NCBI RefSeq assembly: GCF_030687495.1
Contig: NZ_CP117435.1
Span: 2,112,501 to 2,176,500 of the forward strand
Source: Pseudomonas sp. FP453
Lineage (GTDB): Bacteria; Pseudomonadota; Gammaproteobacteria; Pseudomonadales; Pseudomonadaceae
DNA: 64,000 nt
Direction: 5' to 3'
The notes below the pieces were generated by a model. That model was not told the origin of the DNA. It did not search any database and saw only the letters and a program-made list of their open reading frames with translations. Below are positions 29,139 through 38,048 of the stretch, piece after piece (the stretch's first letter is position 1; the number at the start of each line of letters is the position of its first letter). The translations under genes were made by a program, and so were the position numbers.

Positions 29139-30347
29139 GCGGGCTCCTTGTGTTTGAGCGGCGCGAGGCTGGCGTACACCTGCTCCAACTGGCTGGCGGC
29201 GACGCTCCAGTCATGGGCGCGGCGCACATACGCGCGGCCGGCTTCGCCCATGGGCGCGGCGGCTTCGGGAAATTGCAGCAGGCGCACCACGGCATCGGCC
29301 AGGGCGCTGGCGGATTGGCCGCCGAGGTAGTCCAGGCCGGCCACCAGGTCCAGGCCCGACACGCCTTGCGCGGTGCTGGCCAGCGGCAGGCCGGCGGCCA
29401 GGGCTTCGAGGACCTTGAGCTTGGAGCCGCCGCCCATGGCGCAACGGGGCGAGGAACACCGCACTGCTCGATTGCAGTGCCAGCAGATCGGGCACAAAGC
29501 CCTGCCATTCGATGCGCGGGTCCGGCCAGCGCGTGCGCCAACTGGCGGGCATGCCGAAGCCGCACACACTCATGCGCGCATCGGGGCAGCGCGCCCAGAC
29601 CTTGGGCAGGATTTCATCCAGGGCCCACTCGATGGCGTCCACATTCGGCGCGTATTCGTAGTTGCCGAGGAACAGCACGCGACGGCTCACCGGATCGGGA
29701 CGGGCTTTGGCGAAGTGATCGCAGTCCACGCCGTTGACCACCACCGGCACCCGTTTGCCGGCGATCTTTTCCAGCACTTCGGCGTCGCTTTCGGTCACCG
29801 CCACCACCTGCGTGGCCTGGCGCATCACGCGGCGTTCCCAGCGTGCGTAGCGCCATTGATCGTAGCGAATGAACGGCAGCGCCCAGCGCGGCAAACGGTC
29901 ATAGGTGGCGGCGCCGAGGGCCGACTCGACGTTGTGCTCGGTCAGCACGAACGGCTGGGCGTTACGCGCCAGCGCATCTTCGTAAGGCTGGAAGGTGTAG
30001 CTGTGCTCGATCTGCACCACGTCCCATTGTTCACCCAACAGCCACTCGAACGTGTCCTGCAGTTCCCCCGACAGGCCATTCACGCTGGCCAGCAGCGGGT
30101 ACGGTGCGAACAGCCCGGCCAGCAACGTTGTGACGCTGCGCAGCGGGCGGCGCGGCAGCACGATCAATTGTTCGAGAAACGCTTCCAGCACCTGGCGGTC
30201 GGCCGGCGTTACCGGGTGCTTGTCATGCAGCAGCAAGGTGATCTGATGCCCGCGCGCCGCGAGGCTGCGCAGCAGGTGAAACTGGCGCGTCTTGCCGCCG
30301 CTGGTGGCGGGCCAGGGTGAGTAGGGCAGGATCCATAAAATGCGCAT
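29129..30347 (-). pseudogene. pslH: PslH-like glycosyltransferase, interrupted by a 1-nt frameshift
   Basis: The gene reads MRILWILPYSPWPATSGGKT through SSAVFLAPLRHG as a GT4 glycosyltransferase, then shifts out of frame at the C-run near 29433-29435. The remainder of the GT-B fold (GGGSKLKVLEALAAGLPL, then GQSASALADAVVRLL to KHKEPACV) continues in the +1 frame to a stop at 29129. Removing one G from the CATGGGCGGCGG tract restores a 405-residue protein, about the size of PAO1 PslH, that ends in the normal 10-nt overlap with pslI. Unrepaired, the product has about 300 good residues plus a meaningless basic tail and lacks the EALAAG-type donor-binding half. Either the strain carries a recent pslH mutation or the assembly has an indel error. 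In PAO1, pslH is reported as needed for Psl production. Confidence 0.85.
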
Positions 30348-30354
30348 GGCCGCG

Positions 30355-31683
30355 TCAATCCCATAACAGAATTTGCAGGGTCGGCTTGACCGTCACGGTC
30401 AGGCCGCTGGTGCCGGTCAGCGGGGTTTGCGTGCCGAGCAGCGGGTCGTACAGGGTGGCGTTGGCCAGGCCTGGCAAGTGCGCGTTGCCGCCCGCCGCCG
30501 ACCAGAAGAACCACAGCTTGTGGCCGTCGGCGCGGGTCCAGCCGATGCTGAACAGGCCATCGGGCAATTGGTCGGCGAGCGGCGGGTCGCCGGGGCTCAG
30601 GCTCGGTCCGCTGATGTCGAGAAAGTTTTTCAGCGCGGTGTACACCGGCTTGGGGTTGGCGTCGATATCCAGCAGACCGTAATACTGGTCACGCACGCTG
30701 GCGCGCTGGTCGAGATCGCTGAGGGTGAACAGGAAGATCCTGTCGAAATCCATCGCGCTCATCAGCGCCAGGCGCCGCAGCACGTAGTCGGCCTGGCCTT
30801 GTTGGGTGATGAGGTCTTGCGCGTCCTTGGGGCCGGGGTAGGTGGACCAGCCCCATTCGGTGCTCCACAGGGTCTGCACGCCGCCGTTGCGCAGGGCGCT
30901 GTTGAGTGCGCTGGTCTTGGCGATGAAATCCAGGTTGGCCGGGTCGTTGCCTTCCGGCAGTTGGGTGTAAGGGTGGTAGGAAATCACCGTATTGAGGCTG
31001 GCCACGCCAAGGGCGCCGAGGGCGTCGAACATGGTCTGGCCGTTGGGCATTTCGCTGAAGAACGCCATGCCGGCGGCAACCACCGGCTTGCTCGGGTTGA
31101 CCCCGCGCAAGGCGCCTGCCGTGGCGGTCAATAGCGCGGCAAAGCCCGCAGGATCGGCCACCGGGCGCCAGAAGCCGAGCAGGTTGGGCTCGTTCCACAC
31201 CTGCCAGGCATCGACGCTGGGGTAACGCTGGGACAGCAGCGCCATGCGCGTGGCGAACACATTCGGGTCTTTCGGCGGGTACTGGTCCTGATACGGCGCA
31301 CCCACCGGCGCGGTGGTGGCGAACGGCGCCGAGCCCACCAGGTAGAACACCGATTTGAGCTGATTGTCTTGCAACTTGCCGACCAACTGGTCGAGGGTCG
31401 CGATCTGGTACTGGTTCTCCACCGGCTCCAACTGGTCCCAGTGCAGATCCAGGCGCACCCATTGCAGGCCCAGGGCCTTGAGGCGGTCGATCTGCAATTG
31501 GTAACGCGCGGGGGCGAACCACAGGAACTGCGCGTTCACCCCGAGGAAATCCTTCCACACCACGACCTTGTTGCCTTTGAGCACATGGTTCTCGGCGTCG
31601 GCCTGGCGTCCCCACATAAAGGCGGTGAGGCCCAGGGCCGCGACCACGACAAGGGTCGCCAGGAAGGTGCGTTTACGCGCCAT
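30355..31683 (-). CDS. pslG: PslG-like periplasmic glycoside hydrolase (GH39 type)
   Basis: This 442-residue protein has an N-terminal membrane anchor or signal (about 5-24) and a TIM-barrel glycosidase domain. The acid/base is E165 in WNEPN and the nucleophile is E276 in STEWGWS, the same positions as reported for P. aeruginosa PslG, which hydrolyses Psl and supports its biosynthesis. A C-terminal beta domain follows. ATG 31683 has AGGAG 7 nt upstream. It overlaps the pslF stop by 11 nt and lies 7 nt before pslH. Confidence 0.94.
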   Translation of the reverse strand: MARKRTFLATLVVVAALGLTAFMWGRQADAENHVLKGNKVVVWKDFLGVNAQFLWFAPARYQLQIDRLKALGLQWVRLDLHWDQLEPVENQYQIATLDQLVGKLQDNQLKSVFYLVGSAPFATTAPVGAPYQDQYPPKDPNVFATRMALLSQRYPSVDAWQVWNEPNLLGFWRPVADPAGFAALLTATAGALRGVNPSKPVVAAGMAFFSEMPNGQTMFDALGALGVASLNTVISYHPYTQLPEGNDPANLDFIAKTSALNSALRNGGVQTLWSTEWGWSTYPGPKDAQDLITQQGQADYVLRRLALMSAMDFDRIFLFTLSDLDQRASVRDQYYGLLDIDANPKPVYTALKNFLDISGPSLSPGDPPLADQLPDGLFSIGWTRADGHKLWFFWSAAGGNAHLPGLANATLYDPLLGTQTPLTGTSGLTVTVKPTLQILLWD

Positions 31684-32863
31684 AAGGAGCTCCTGCAATC
31701 GCCTGTTCAAAGAGCTGCTTGAATTTTTGCGCGGTCAACGGCCACAGGCGTTCGCGGCCGATTTCCCCGGCGCGTTCGGCCCAGTCCCGCGCCAGCGCCG
31801 GCGTGCGCGCCAGGCGCAGCAGTTGCGCCGCCAGCGCTGCCACATCGCCTTGGGGATAGATCGCGCCGTTGCCGCTGGCGACTTCTTCGGCAAACGCCCG
31901 CGCATCCGAGGTGATCGCCCCGCGCCCGCACGCGGCGGCCCAGGACAGTGCGCCGCTGGTGCCGCGCTGGCGGCCGAGCAGGCCGAGTTTTTTTGATTCG
32001 CGATAAGGCAACACCATCACATGGTGGGCCTGGATCGTCTGGGCAATCTCGCTGGCCGGCAGGTTCAGCCGCCAGTCGATGGAATCGGTCAGGCCGAGTG
32101 CGGCGATCTGGCTGTTCAGCTGTTCCAGGTAATTGCCGCCCGCGCCAAACGCCATTTCGGCGGCGGTGCCACCGGCCAGGGTCAGGCGCACGCGGTCACG
32201 CAATTCGGGGGCTTGCTTGAACACATCGGCCAGGGCTTGCAGCAGGTCTTCAATGCCTTTGCCCCGGTAGATAAAACCGAAATACAGCAGGTGCAGGGTG
32301 TCCAGCGCCGGCAACGGCGCGGGCGCGATGGCCAGGTTGGCGTGGTTGATCACCGCGACCTTGCCGGCCGGCAGTTGCATGCGCTGGCTCAGGCAGTCGG
32401 CGCCGAGGCGGGTGAGGGTGATCAGCCGTGTCAGGCCCTGGGCGACATGGCGTTCTTCGCGCAGGGTCAGCGGGTCGGCCAGCACCACCGCCGCTTGCGG
32501 CAACGGGCTGGGCAAACGCGCCAACAGGTTCAGCGGGAAGGGCAGGTGTTCGCGGCGCCAGACCATGCGCTCCGGGTCATGCACGGTGGCGGTCAACGCC
32601 AGGCCAGGATGGGCCTTGCGCAATTCGCGCAGGGCGAGGAATTCGCCGAGGCGCCCGCCGCCCAGCTCGGCGTGGACCAGGTCCACACCCTGCCAGTCGA
32701 ACCGGGCGATGGCCTGCTGGATCGCTGCGCTGTTGCCGTCCACGCCGGTCAACGGTGTCGCCACCGTCACGCCCAGTTGCTCCAATGCCGTCTTGAAATG
32801 GTTCGCGTAGTCGGCGATGCCGTTCTTTTCCGGCGGCAAGGGAGCGAGCAGGGCGATGCGCAT
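31673..32863 (-). CDS. pslF: PslF-like glycosyltransferase (GT4)
   Basis: This is a 396-residue GT-B glycosyltransferase. The N-terminal half starts RIALLAPLPPEKNGIADYA; the C-terminal half has HLLYFGFIYRGKGIEDLLQA and VMVLPYRESKKLGLLGRQRGTSGAL. Length fits PAO1 PslF. The ATG shares a base with the pslE stop and the end overlaps pslG. Predicted cytosolic, building the lipid-linked repeat. Confidence 0.9.
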   Translation of the reverse strand: MRIALLAPLPPEKNGIADYANHFKTALEQLGVTVATPLTGVDGNSAAIQQAIARFDWQGVDLVHAELGGGRLGEFLALRELRKAHPGLALTATVHDPERMVWRREHLPFPLNLLARLPSPLPQAAVVLADPLTLREERHVAQGLTRLITLTRLGADCLSQRMQLPAGKVAVINHANLAIAPAPLPALDTLHLLYFGFIYRGKGIEDLLQALADVFKQAPELRDRVRLTLAGGTAAEMAFGAGGNYLEQLNSQIAALGLTDSIDWRLNLPASEIAQTIQAHHVMVLPYRESKKLGLLGRQRGTSGALSWAAACGRGAITSDARAFAEEVASGNGAIYPQGDVAALAAQLLRLARTPALARDWAERAGEIGRERLWPLTAQKFKQLFEQAIAGAPYGA

Positions 32864-34854
32864 CAGAACGCCCCCCGGTATTTGGCGATGGTGCGCAACA
32901 CCTTGGCCGGCACTTCGAATTTGCGCCGGTTGATGATGATGCCGTCGACTTTGCCGAACGCGGTGTTGAGGATCGACAGCGCATGTTCCACCACCGGCAC
33001 CGTGCTTTTATGCGCTTCCACCACCAGCGCAATCAGGTCGGCGCGGCGCAGGGTGACAAAGGCGTCGCGGTTGTCCAGCAGGCCCGAGGCATCCAGCAGC
33101 ACCACTTCGCCAGGTTCCGCCGGGACGAGGCCGCCGACGCGCACGTTGACGCCGTTTTCCAGCAGCAGATGGCGCAGCTGCTCGACGACAAAGGTCACGC
33201 CTTCGCCGTGGCGCGCCGACGTCAGGCCCAGGGTCAGGCCGTCCTGCGCAATGCGGTCGGGTTTGAGCTGGCTGTACAGCCGGTAGATACTGGCGTGGAA
33301 CGCGTTGGTACTTTGCACGGTGCTGGTGTCCAGCTCCGGCAGGGTGGTCCACAGGCGCAGGCCGAACTTGCGCTCCACCAGGCCACCGTCGTGAATACGC
33401 TGGTCCAGCAGGTAGCACAGGTAGATCACCAGCAAGCCGACGACGATGGCAAACGGGATCGCCAGGAACAGCATCACCAGGGTTTTCGGGAAGATACGCC
33501 CAGGGTTCAGGGTGGCTTCTTCGATCACGGCGATGTTGCTGATCTGGCTGTTGTCCAGTTCGCGGTCGATGCGCGATTTTTCCAGGTTGTCCACGTACAG
33601 CGCGTAGTTGCGCTCGGTGGTGTTCAACTCGCGGGCCAGGCGCGCCAGTTCCGGTTCGATCTCCAGGGCTTGCTTGCGCTGGTCTTCGAGGTTGAGCAGT
33701 TGTTTCTGCTGTTGCACCAACTGCGTGCGCAGCGCCTGGTTATTGCTGGTCTCATCCAGCAGCACGCGCTGCAAGTGGATTTCCAGGGTGTTCGGCGCAC
33801 GGTTTTCCGAGGCCTGCACGGTGTTGCTTTCGCTGGAAACCTCGGCGCGCATCGCACGGATCGACGCGTCGAGGGCCTTCACCGGCGGCGCGTTGTCGGT
33901 GTAGGTGCGCATCATGTCGGCTTTTTCCAGCAGCTTCTGGTTGAGCAGGCGACGCAAGTCCTGTTGCTGCGGGTTCAGTGCGATCTGGCGCACTGTGGTG
34001 ACTTCCTTGGGCTGGGTCTTGAGCTGGGTGCGCGTGCTGGCAATGGCGCTGTCGGAGGAAGCAATCAGGCGCTGGGTGTTGAAGGTTTCGCCGCGCAGCA
34101 CGTTGATGCGCTCGGACAAGTCTTCGAGGCGGTCGGTGATGCTCGCCGCGCCGATCTCGTTGAGGTGCTTGAGGATCTGTTGCTTGTAGCTCTGGATCTC
34201 GGTGGCGCTGGTGGCCACCTGGCCTTCGTAAAACACGTAGAGGCTCTTGCGCCCCAGGGCCTGGGTGCGTTCGTTGATATAGGTCTCGACCCAATCCTTG
34301 ACCACCGCCTGGGCGATTTCCGGGTCGCCCCAGGTGAAGCTGATGTCCATCACCGTGGAACCGGCGGCGTGGCTCACTTCAAAGCTCTTTTCCAGGGAGG
34401 CGGCGAGGCGCTCCACCGGGGTGGTTTTCTCGACGATACCAACGGTTTCCAGCACTACGCGCACGCCGCCGAAAATCGCGCCGATGCCTTCCTTGACGTA
34501 GTGCTTGGTGCGCTTCCAGAACCCTTCGGGCGGCGGTGCGTTTTCGATGACTTCCAGGTAGTGCTCGGCCACCGCCCGCACGATGGGGCGCCCGGTGAGC
34601 AGGCGTTCTTCATCGACAATCGGGTCGCGCTGGGTGCTGGGCATGACCAGCGCCTGGCGGTTGCTGATCTCGATCGGCAAGGTCGAATCGCGCCCCGGCT
34701 TGACCAGCAGGCGCGCGGTGGATTCGTACTTGGCCGGCAGCAGGAACGCGCCGAGCAGGATGATCACCAGCGCGGCAATCGCCGCCAGTTTGAACTCACG
34801 GCGAAAGATGAAGAACAGGCGCAGAAGATCACGAAAAGAACGGATCTCGATCAT
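32863..34854 (-). CDS. pslE: PslE-like chain-length / export protein (Wzc-like)
   Basis: This 663-residue inner-membrane protein has an N-terminal Wzz domain with a membrane helix (about 20-40), a long periplasmic coiled-coil region (about 200-420), a second membrane helix around 450-475 and a C-terminal cytosolic Rossmann-like domain. The Walker A position reads TSARHGEGVTF, so the essential lysine is replaced by valine. No tyrosine cluster is visible at the C-terminus. It thus looks like the kinase-inactive Wzc type, as for P. aeruginosa PslE, which has the same length within one residue. It likely forms the export complex with pslD. Confidence 0.92.
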   Translation of the reverse strand: MIEIRSFRDLLRLFFIFRREFKLAAIAALVIILLGAFLLPAKYESTARLLVKPGRDSTLPIEISNRQALVMPSTQRDPIVDEERLLTGRPIVRAVAEHYLEVIENAPPPEGFWKRTKHYVKEGIGAIFGGVRVVLETVGIVEKTTPVERLAASLEKSFEVSHAAGSTVMDISFTWGDPEIAQAVVKDWVETYINERTQALGRKSLYVFYEGQVATSATEIQSYKQQILKHLNEIGAASITDRLEDLSERINVLRGETFNTQRLIASSDSAIASTRTQLKTQPKEVTTVRQIALNPQQQDLRRLLNQKLLEKADMMRTYTDNAPPVKALDASIRAMRAEVSSESNTVQASENRAPNTLEIHLQRVLLDETSNNQALRTQLVQQQKQLLNLEDQRKQALEIEPELARLARELNTTERNYALYVDNLEKSRIDRELDNSQISNIAVIEEATLNPGRIFPKTLVMLFLAIPFAIVVGLLVIYLCYLLDQRIHDGGLVERKFGLRLWTTLPELDTSTVQSTNAFHASIYRLYSQLKPDRIAQDGLTLGLTSARHGEGVTFVVEQLRHLLLENGVNVRVGGLVPAEPGEVVLLDASGLLDNRDAFVTLRRADLIALVVEAHKSTVPVVEHALSILNTAFGKVDGIIINRRKFEVPAKVLRTIAKYRGAF

Positions 34855-34868
34855 GGGATGTCGCTCCT

Positions 34869-35669
34869 TTAGTTATTGCCGCCGCTGGTTCGCGTGTAGT
34901 TGTAGCCAACCCCAATGGACTTGGTGAACGGAATCAGTTGGTTCATGTAGGTATCCACCCCCTGGATGCGCTCGCCCACGTTGGATTTGGGCACGAACAC
35001 CACGTCACCGCGCTGCAGGTGCACCGGTTTGCGCCCGTTGGGGCCGGTCTTGAGCAACTGGCTGAAGTCGAGGAAGTAGGCGCGGTAGGCGCCCTGGGCG
35101 TCTTCGCGCAGCAGGGCGACCATGCTCGCGTTGCCCGCCGGGCTGACCCCGCCGGCGCCGAGAATCGCCTGTTCCAAGGTGTTGGCCGTGGCGATCTGCA
35201 CCGCCGTCGGGTTGTTCACCGCGCCGCCGACGATCACCGAGTTGCCCGGCGCCTGGTTGATATTCACCGTCACCCGTGGCTCGCGGTAGGTCTGCGCGAG
35301 CTTGCCGGTCAGTTCGGTGGCGAGTTCCGAAGGCTGGCGCCCGGCCACCTGGATCGGCCCGAGGAACGGGTAGTTGATCTTGCCGTCGGTCTGCACCGTG
35401 TACAGCGTCAGCTCATAGATGGTGCTGACGTTGAACGCCGACAGCGTCGGCATCTCGCCGGCATCGCGGACGATGCGCAACTGGTCGCCGACGCGGATGC
35501 GTTCCACGGCGGGCGGCAATTGCGCCAACTGTTCGAGGGCGCGCTTGCCGTCCTCTACAGTCTTGCCGTCCGGCGCGACGATGCGCGCGGGGGTATTGCA
35601 GGCGGCCAGGGCCAGCATGGCCAGGACGAGCACGGTGCGTTTCATCATGGGGGACTTCCTGTGGGTCAT
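34869..35669 (-). CDS. pslD: PslD-like outer-membrane polysaccharide export lipoprotein (Wza-like)
   Basis: This protein is about 266 residues. A lipoprotein signal LVLAMLALAAC places the acylated cysteine close to the N-terminus, followed by the polysaccharide export (Poly_export) domain with LRIVRDAGEMPTLSAF and SLBB-like repeats (INQAPGNSVIVGGAV). ATG 35669 has GGAGG 8 nt upstream. An in-frame ATG-ATG at 35648/35645 would give 258-259 residues, nearer the PAO1 length, so the start is uncertain. It forms the outer-membrane channel part of the Psl exporter. Confidence 0.9.
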   Translation of the reverse strand: MTHRKSPMMKRTVLVLAMLALAACNTPARIVAPDGKTVEDGKRALEQLAQLPPAVERIRVGDQLRIVRDAGEMPTLSAFNVSTIYELTLYTVQTDGKINYPFLGPIQVAGRQPSELATELTGKLAQTYREPRVTVNINQAPGNSVIVGGAVNNPTAVQIATANTLEQAILGAGGVSPAGNASMVALLREDAQGAYRAYFLDFSQLLKTGPNGRKPVHLQRGDVVFVPKSNVGERIQGVDTYMNQLIPFTKSIGVGYNYTRTSGGNN

Positions 35670-35674
35670 GCTGC

Positions 35675-36586
35675 TCACCTCCAATAACCGGGAAACATGC
35701 TGATGCGCCGCTTGAGGGCGAGGGGGAGGCGGCGTTCCTGATGCCCCAGCCGGTAGCCGAGCAACTTGAACGCGCTGCGCACCAGGACTTCGGGGACGCG
35801 GTGCAACGCACCGGCTGCGCGCAGTGCCGCCAGCTCAGCCAGTACATAGCGTTTACCTTCACCGCCGGCATCGCCGAACGCTTCACGGATCCACGGCTCG
35901 CGGCCGTAGAACACGCCAATGTCGAAGTAGCGGTGAAACTCATCCATGAGCGTGTAATCGTGGGAGTGATACACCTGCGCGCTGGCGGCATAGCGCACCT
36001 TGTAGCCGTCGAGCAGCAGGCGCGCGGCGACGTAGGCGTCTTCGCTGCCGATCACATCGGCGGGAAAACCACCCACCGCGTCCAGGGCGCTGCGCCGGTA
36101 CACGGAAAACGAGTCGGAGCTGAAGCAGGTCTTGATCCCCAGCTCCGGCGCATCGGCCAGGCTCTTGCTGCGGCTCTGCGCCGGGTAGTTGAAGTGCCGC
36201 GACTGTGCGCCCAGTACGCCGGCGCCGGGGTGCGGCAATTGGCGGCCGTAGGCGACGCCGTTGAGCGGGTCTTGCTGCAACTCGGCGAGCAGGTTGGCAA
36301 AGGTCTCGGGGCTGGCGGGGATGGCGTCCTGGGTCATCACGATCAAGGCCTCGCCGCCCACTTGCTCGCTGGCCCAGCGCCGGGTGCCGCCGTGGTTGAA
36401 GTCGCGGGCATCGATCACCTCGACCCGGGCGCCGAACTCCCGGAAACGCGCCACGCTGTCGTCGCTGGAGGCGCTGTCGACCACCAGGGTTTCGTCCGGT
36501 TGCAGGCTTTGCATGGCCAGCGCCGGCAGCAGGCGCGCCAGGTGGCTGGAAGCGTTACGGGTCGGGATGATCAATGAGGTGCGCAT
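35675..36586 (-). CDS. pslC: PslC-like family 2 glycosyltransferase
   Basis: This is a 303-residue GT-A enzyme. The nucleotide-binding start TSLIIPTRNASSHLARLLPAL is followed by VDSASSDDSV and the acidic motif region VMTQDAIP; the later GSEDAYVAARLL carries the ED pair typical of the family. Length equals P. aeruginosa PslC. It starts 1 nt after the pslB stop codon. Confidence 0.92.
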   Translation of the reverse strand: MRTSLIIPTRNASSHLARLLPALAMQSLQPDETLVVDSASSDDSVARFREFGARVEVIDARDFNHGGTRRWASEQVGGEALIVMTQDAIPASPETFANLLAELQQDPLNGVAYGRQLPHPGAGVLGAQSRHFNYPAQSRSKSLADAPELGIKTCFSSDSFSVYRRSALDAVGGFPADVIGSEDAYVAARLLLDGYKVRYAASAQVYHSHDYTLMDEFHRYFDIGVFYGREPWIREAFGDAGGEGKRYVLAELAALRAAGALHRVPEVLVRSAFKLLGYRLGHQERRLPLALKRRISMFPGYWR

Positions 36587-36587
36587 G

Positions 36588-38048
36588 TCATTTTTTCACT
36601 TCAGCCGGGGCGCGCCCGTAGATGTCGTCGAAGCGCACGATGTCGTCTTCGCCCAGGTACTCGCCGCTCTGCACCTCGATCATCACCAGGTCGATGATGC
36701 CGGGGTTGGTCAGCCGGTGTTTGTGCCCGGCCGGGATGTAGGTGGACTCGTTGGCGTTGATCAGGAACTCGCGCTCGCCATTGGTAATCTGCGCCGCGCC
36801 GCTGACCACCACCCAGTGCTCGCTGCGATGGTGATGCATCTGCAACGACAGCGACGCCTGGGGCTTGACCACGATGCGCTTGATCTTGAAGCGGCTGCTT
36901 TCCTCCAGCACGGTGTAGGTGCCCCACGGCCGGGTGACGGTGCGGTGCAGGCTGTACGCCGGATGGTTCTGGCGCTTGAGCTCGGCGACGATGTAGCGCA
37001 CATCCTGGCTGCGATGGGCGTCGGCGATCAGCAGCGCATCGGGGGTGTCGACGATGATCAGGTCGCGCACGCCGACGGCGCCGGTGACGCGCTTGGGCGA
37101 GTCGATGTAGCAGTTGTGCACGTCATGCAGGATCGCCTCGCCATTGACCTGGTTGCCATGGGCGTCGCTGGGGGTGAGCTGGCGCAGCGCTTCCCACGAA
37201 CCGATATCGCTCCAGCCGATGTCGCAGGGCACTACGGCGACGTTGCGGGACTTCTCCATCAAGGCCACGTCGATGGAAATATCCGGCGCGCTGGCGAAGC
37301 CATCCGCATCCAGTTCACGCTGGCGCGAGGTTTTGTTTTGCAGGCTCTGGCTGTGTTCCAGCGCGGCTTTGGCGGCGGTGAGCACGTCCGGCGCGTGGCG
37401 GGCGAGTTCGTCCACCAGGGTGCTGGCCTTGAAGCAGAACATGCCCGCATTCCACAGGTGCTTGCCGCCATCGAGGTAGCCCTGGGCGGTGGCCAGGTCG
37501 GGTTTTTCGACGAAGCGCTTGACCCGGTAGCCGCTGCCCAGCGCTTCGCCTTGCTCGATGTAGCCAAAGCCGGTTTCCGGGTGGTCGGGCTGGATGCCGA
37601 AGGTCACCAGGTAGCCGGCCTCGGCGAGGTCGCGGGCCTGGGTCACGGCCGCGGCGAACGCCACTTCATTGAGGATCAGATGGTCGGCCGGCAACACCAG
37701 CAGTTGTGCGGCATCGCCGAAGTGTTCCTGCACATGCAGCGCCGCCACCGCAATGGCCGCCGCCGTGTTGCGCCCGAACGGCTCCAGCAGCAGGTCAAGG
37801 GGCAAGTGCGCCTTGTTGACGCTGCGGTAGTCATCCAGGGTGCGAAACAGCAGGTCGCGGTTGGTCACCGTCAGCACGCTTTCCACGCCGGGCAACTTGG
37901 CCGCGCGCTGGAAGGTTTTTTGCAGCAGGCTCTGGCCGTCGCGCATGCGCATGAAGGGCTTGGGCATGTTCTGTCGCGACACCGGCCACAGCCGCGTGCC
38001 CGAACCCCCGGAGACGATGCAGGGGATCAATCCGTTGAGGGTGTTCAT
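36588..38048 (-). CDS. pslB: Mannose-1-phosphate guanylyltransferase / mannose-6-phosphate isomerase
   Basis: This 486-residue bifunctional type II enzyme makes GDP-mannose for Psl. The N-terminal pyrophosphorylase domain has GGSGTRLWP (14-22) and FVEKP. The C-terminal isomerase/cupin domain has LSLQMHHHRSEHWVVVSG. ATG 38048 has AGGAGG 7 nt upstream and overlaps the pslA stop by one base; the TTG one codon upstream is less likely. In PAO1 this step is redundant with other GDP-mannose genes. Confidence 0.94.
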   Translation of the reverse strand: MNTLNGLIPCIVSGGSGTRLWPVSRQNMPKPFMRMRDGQSLLQKTFQRAAKLPGVESVLTVTNRDLLFRTLDDYRSVNKAHLPLDLLLEPFGRNTAAAIAVAALHVQEHFGDAAQLLVLPADHLILNEVAFAAAVTQARDLAEAGYLVTFGIQPDHPETGFGYIEQGEALGSGYRVKRFVEKPDLATAQGYLDGGKHLWNAGMFCFKASTLVDELARHAPDVLTAAKAALEHSQSLQNKTSRQRELDADGFASAPDISIDVALMEKSRNVAVVPCDIGWSDIGSWEALRQLTPSDAHGNQVNGEAILHDVHNCYIDSPKRVTGAVGVRDLIIVDTPDALLIADAHRSQDVRYIVAELKRQNHPAYSLHRTVTRPWGTYTVLEESSRFKIKRIVVKPQASLSLQMHHHRSEHWVVVSGAAQITNGEREFLINANESTYIPAGHKHRLTNPGIIDLVMIEVQSGEYLGEDDIVRFDDIYGRAPAEVKK

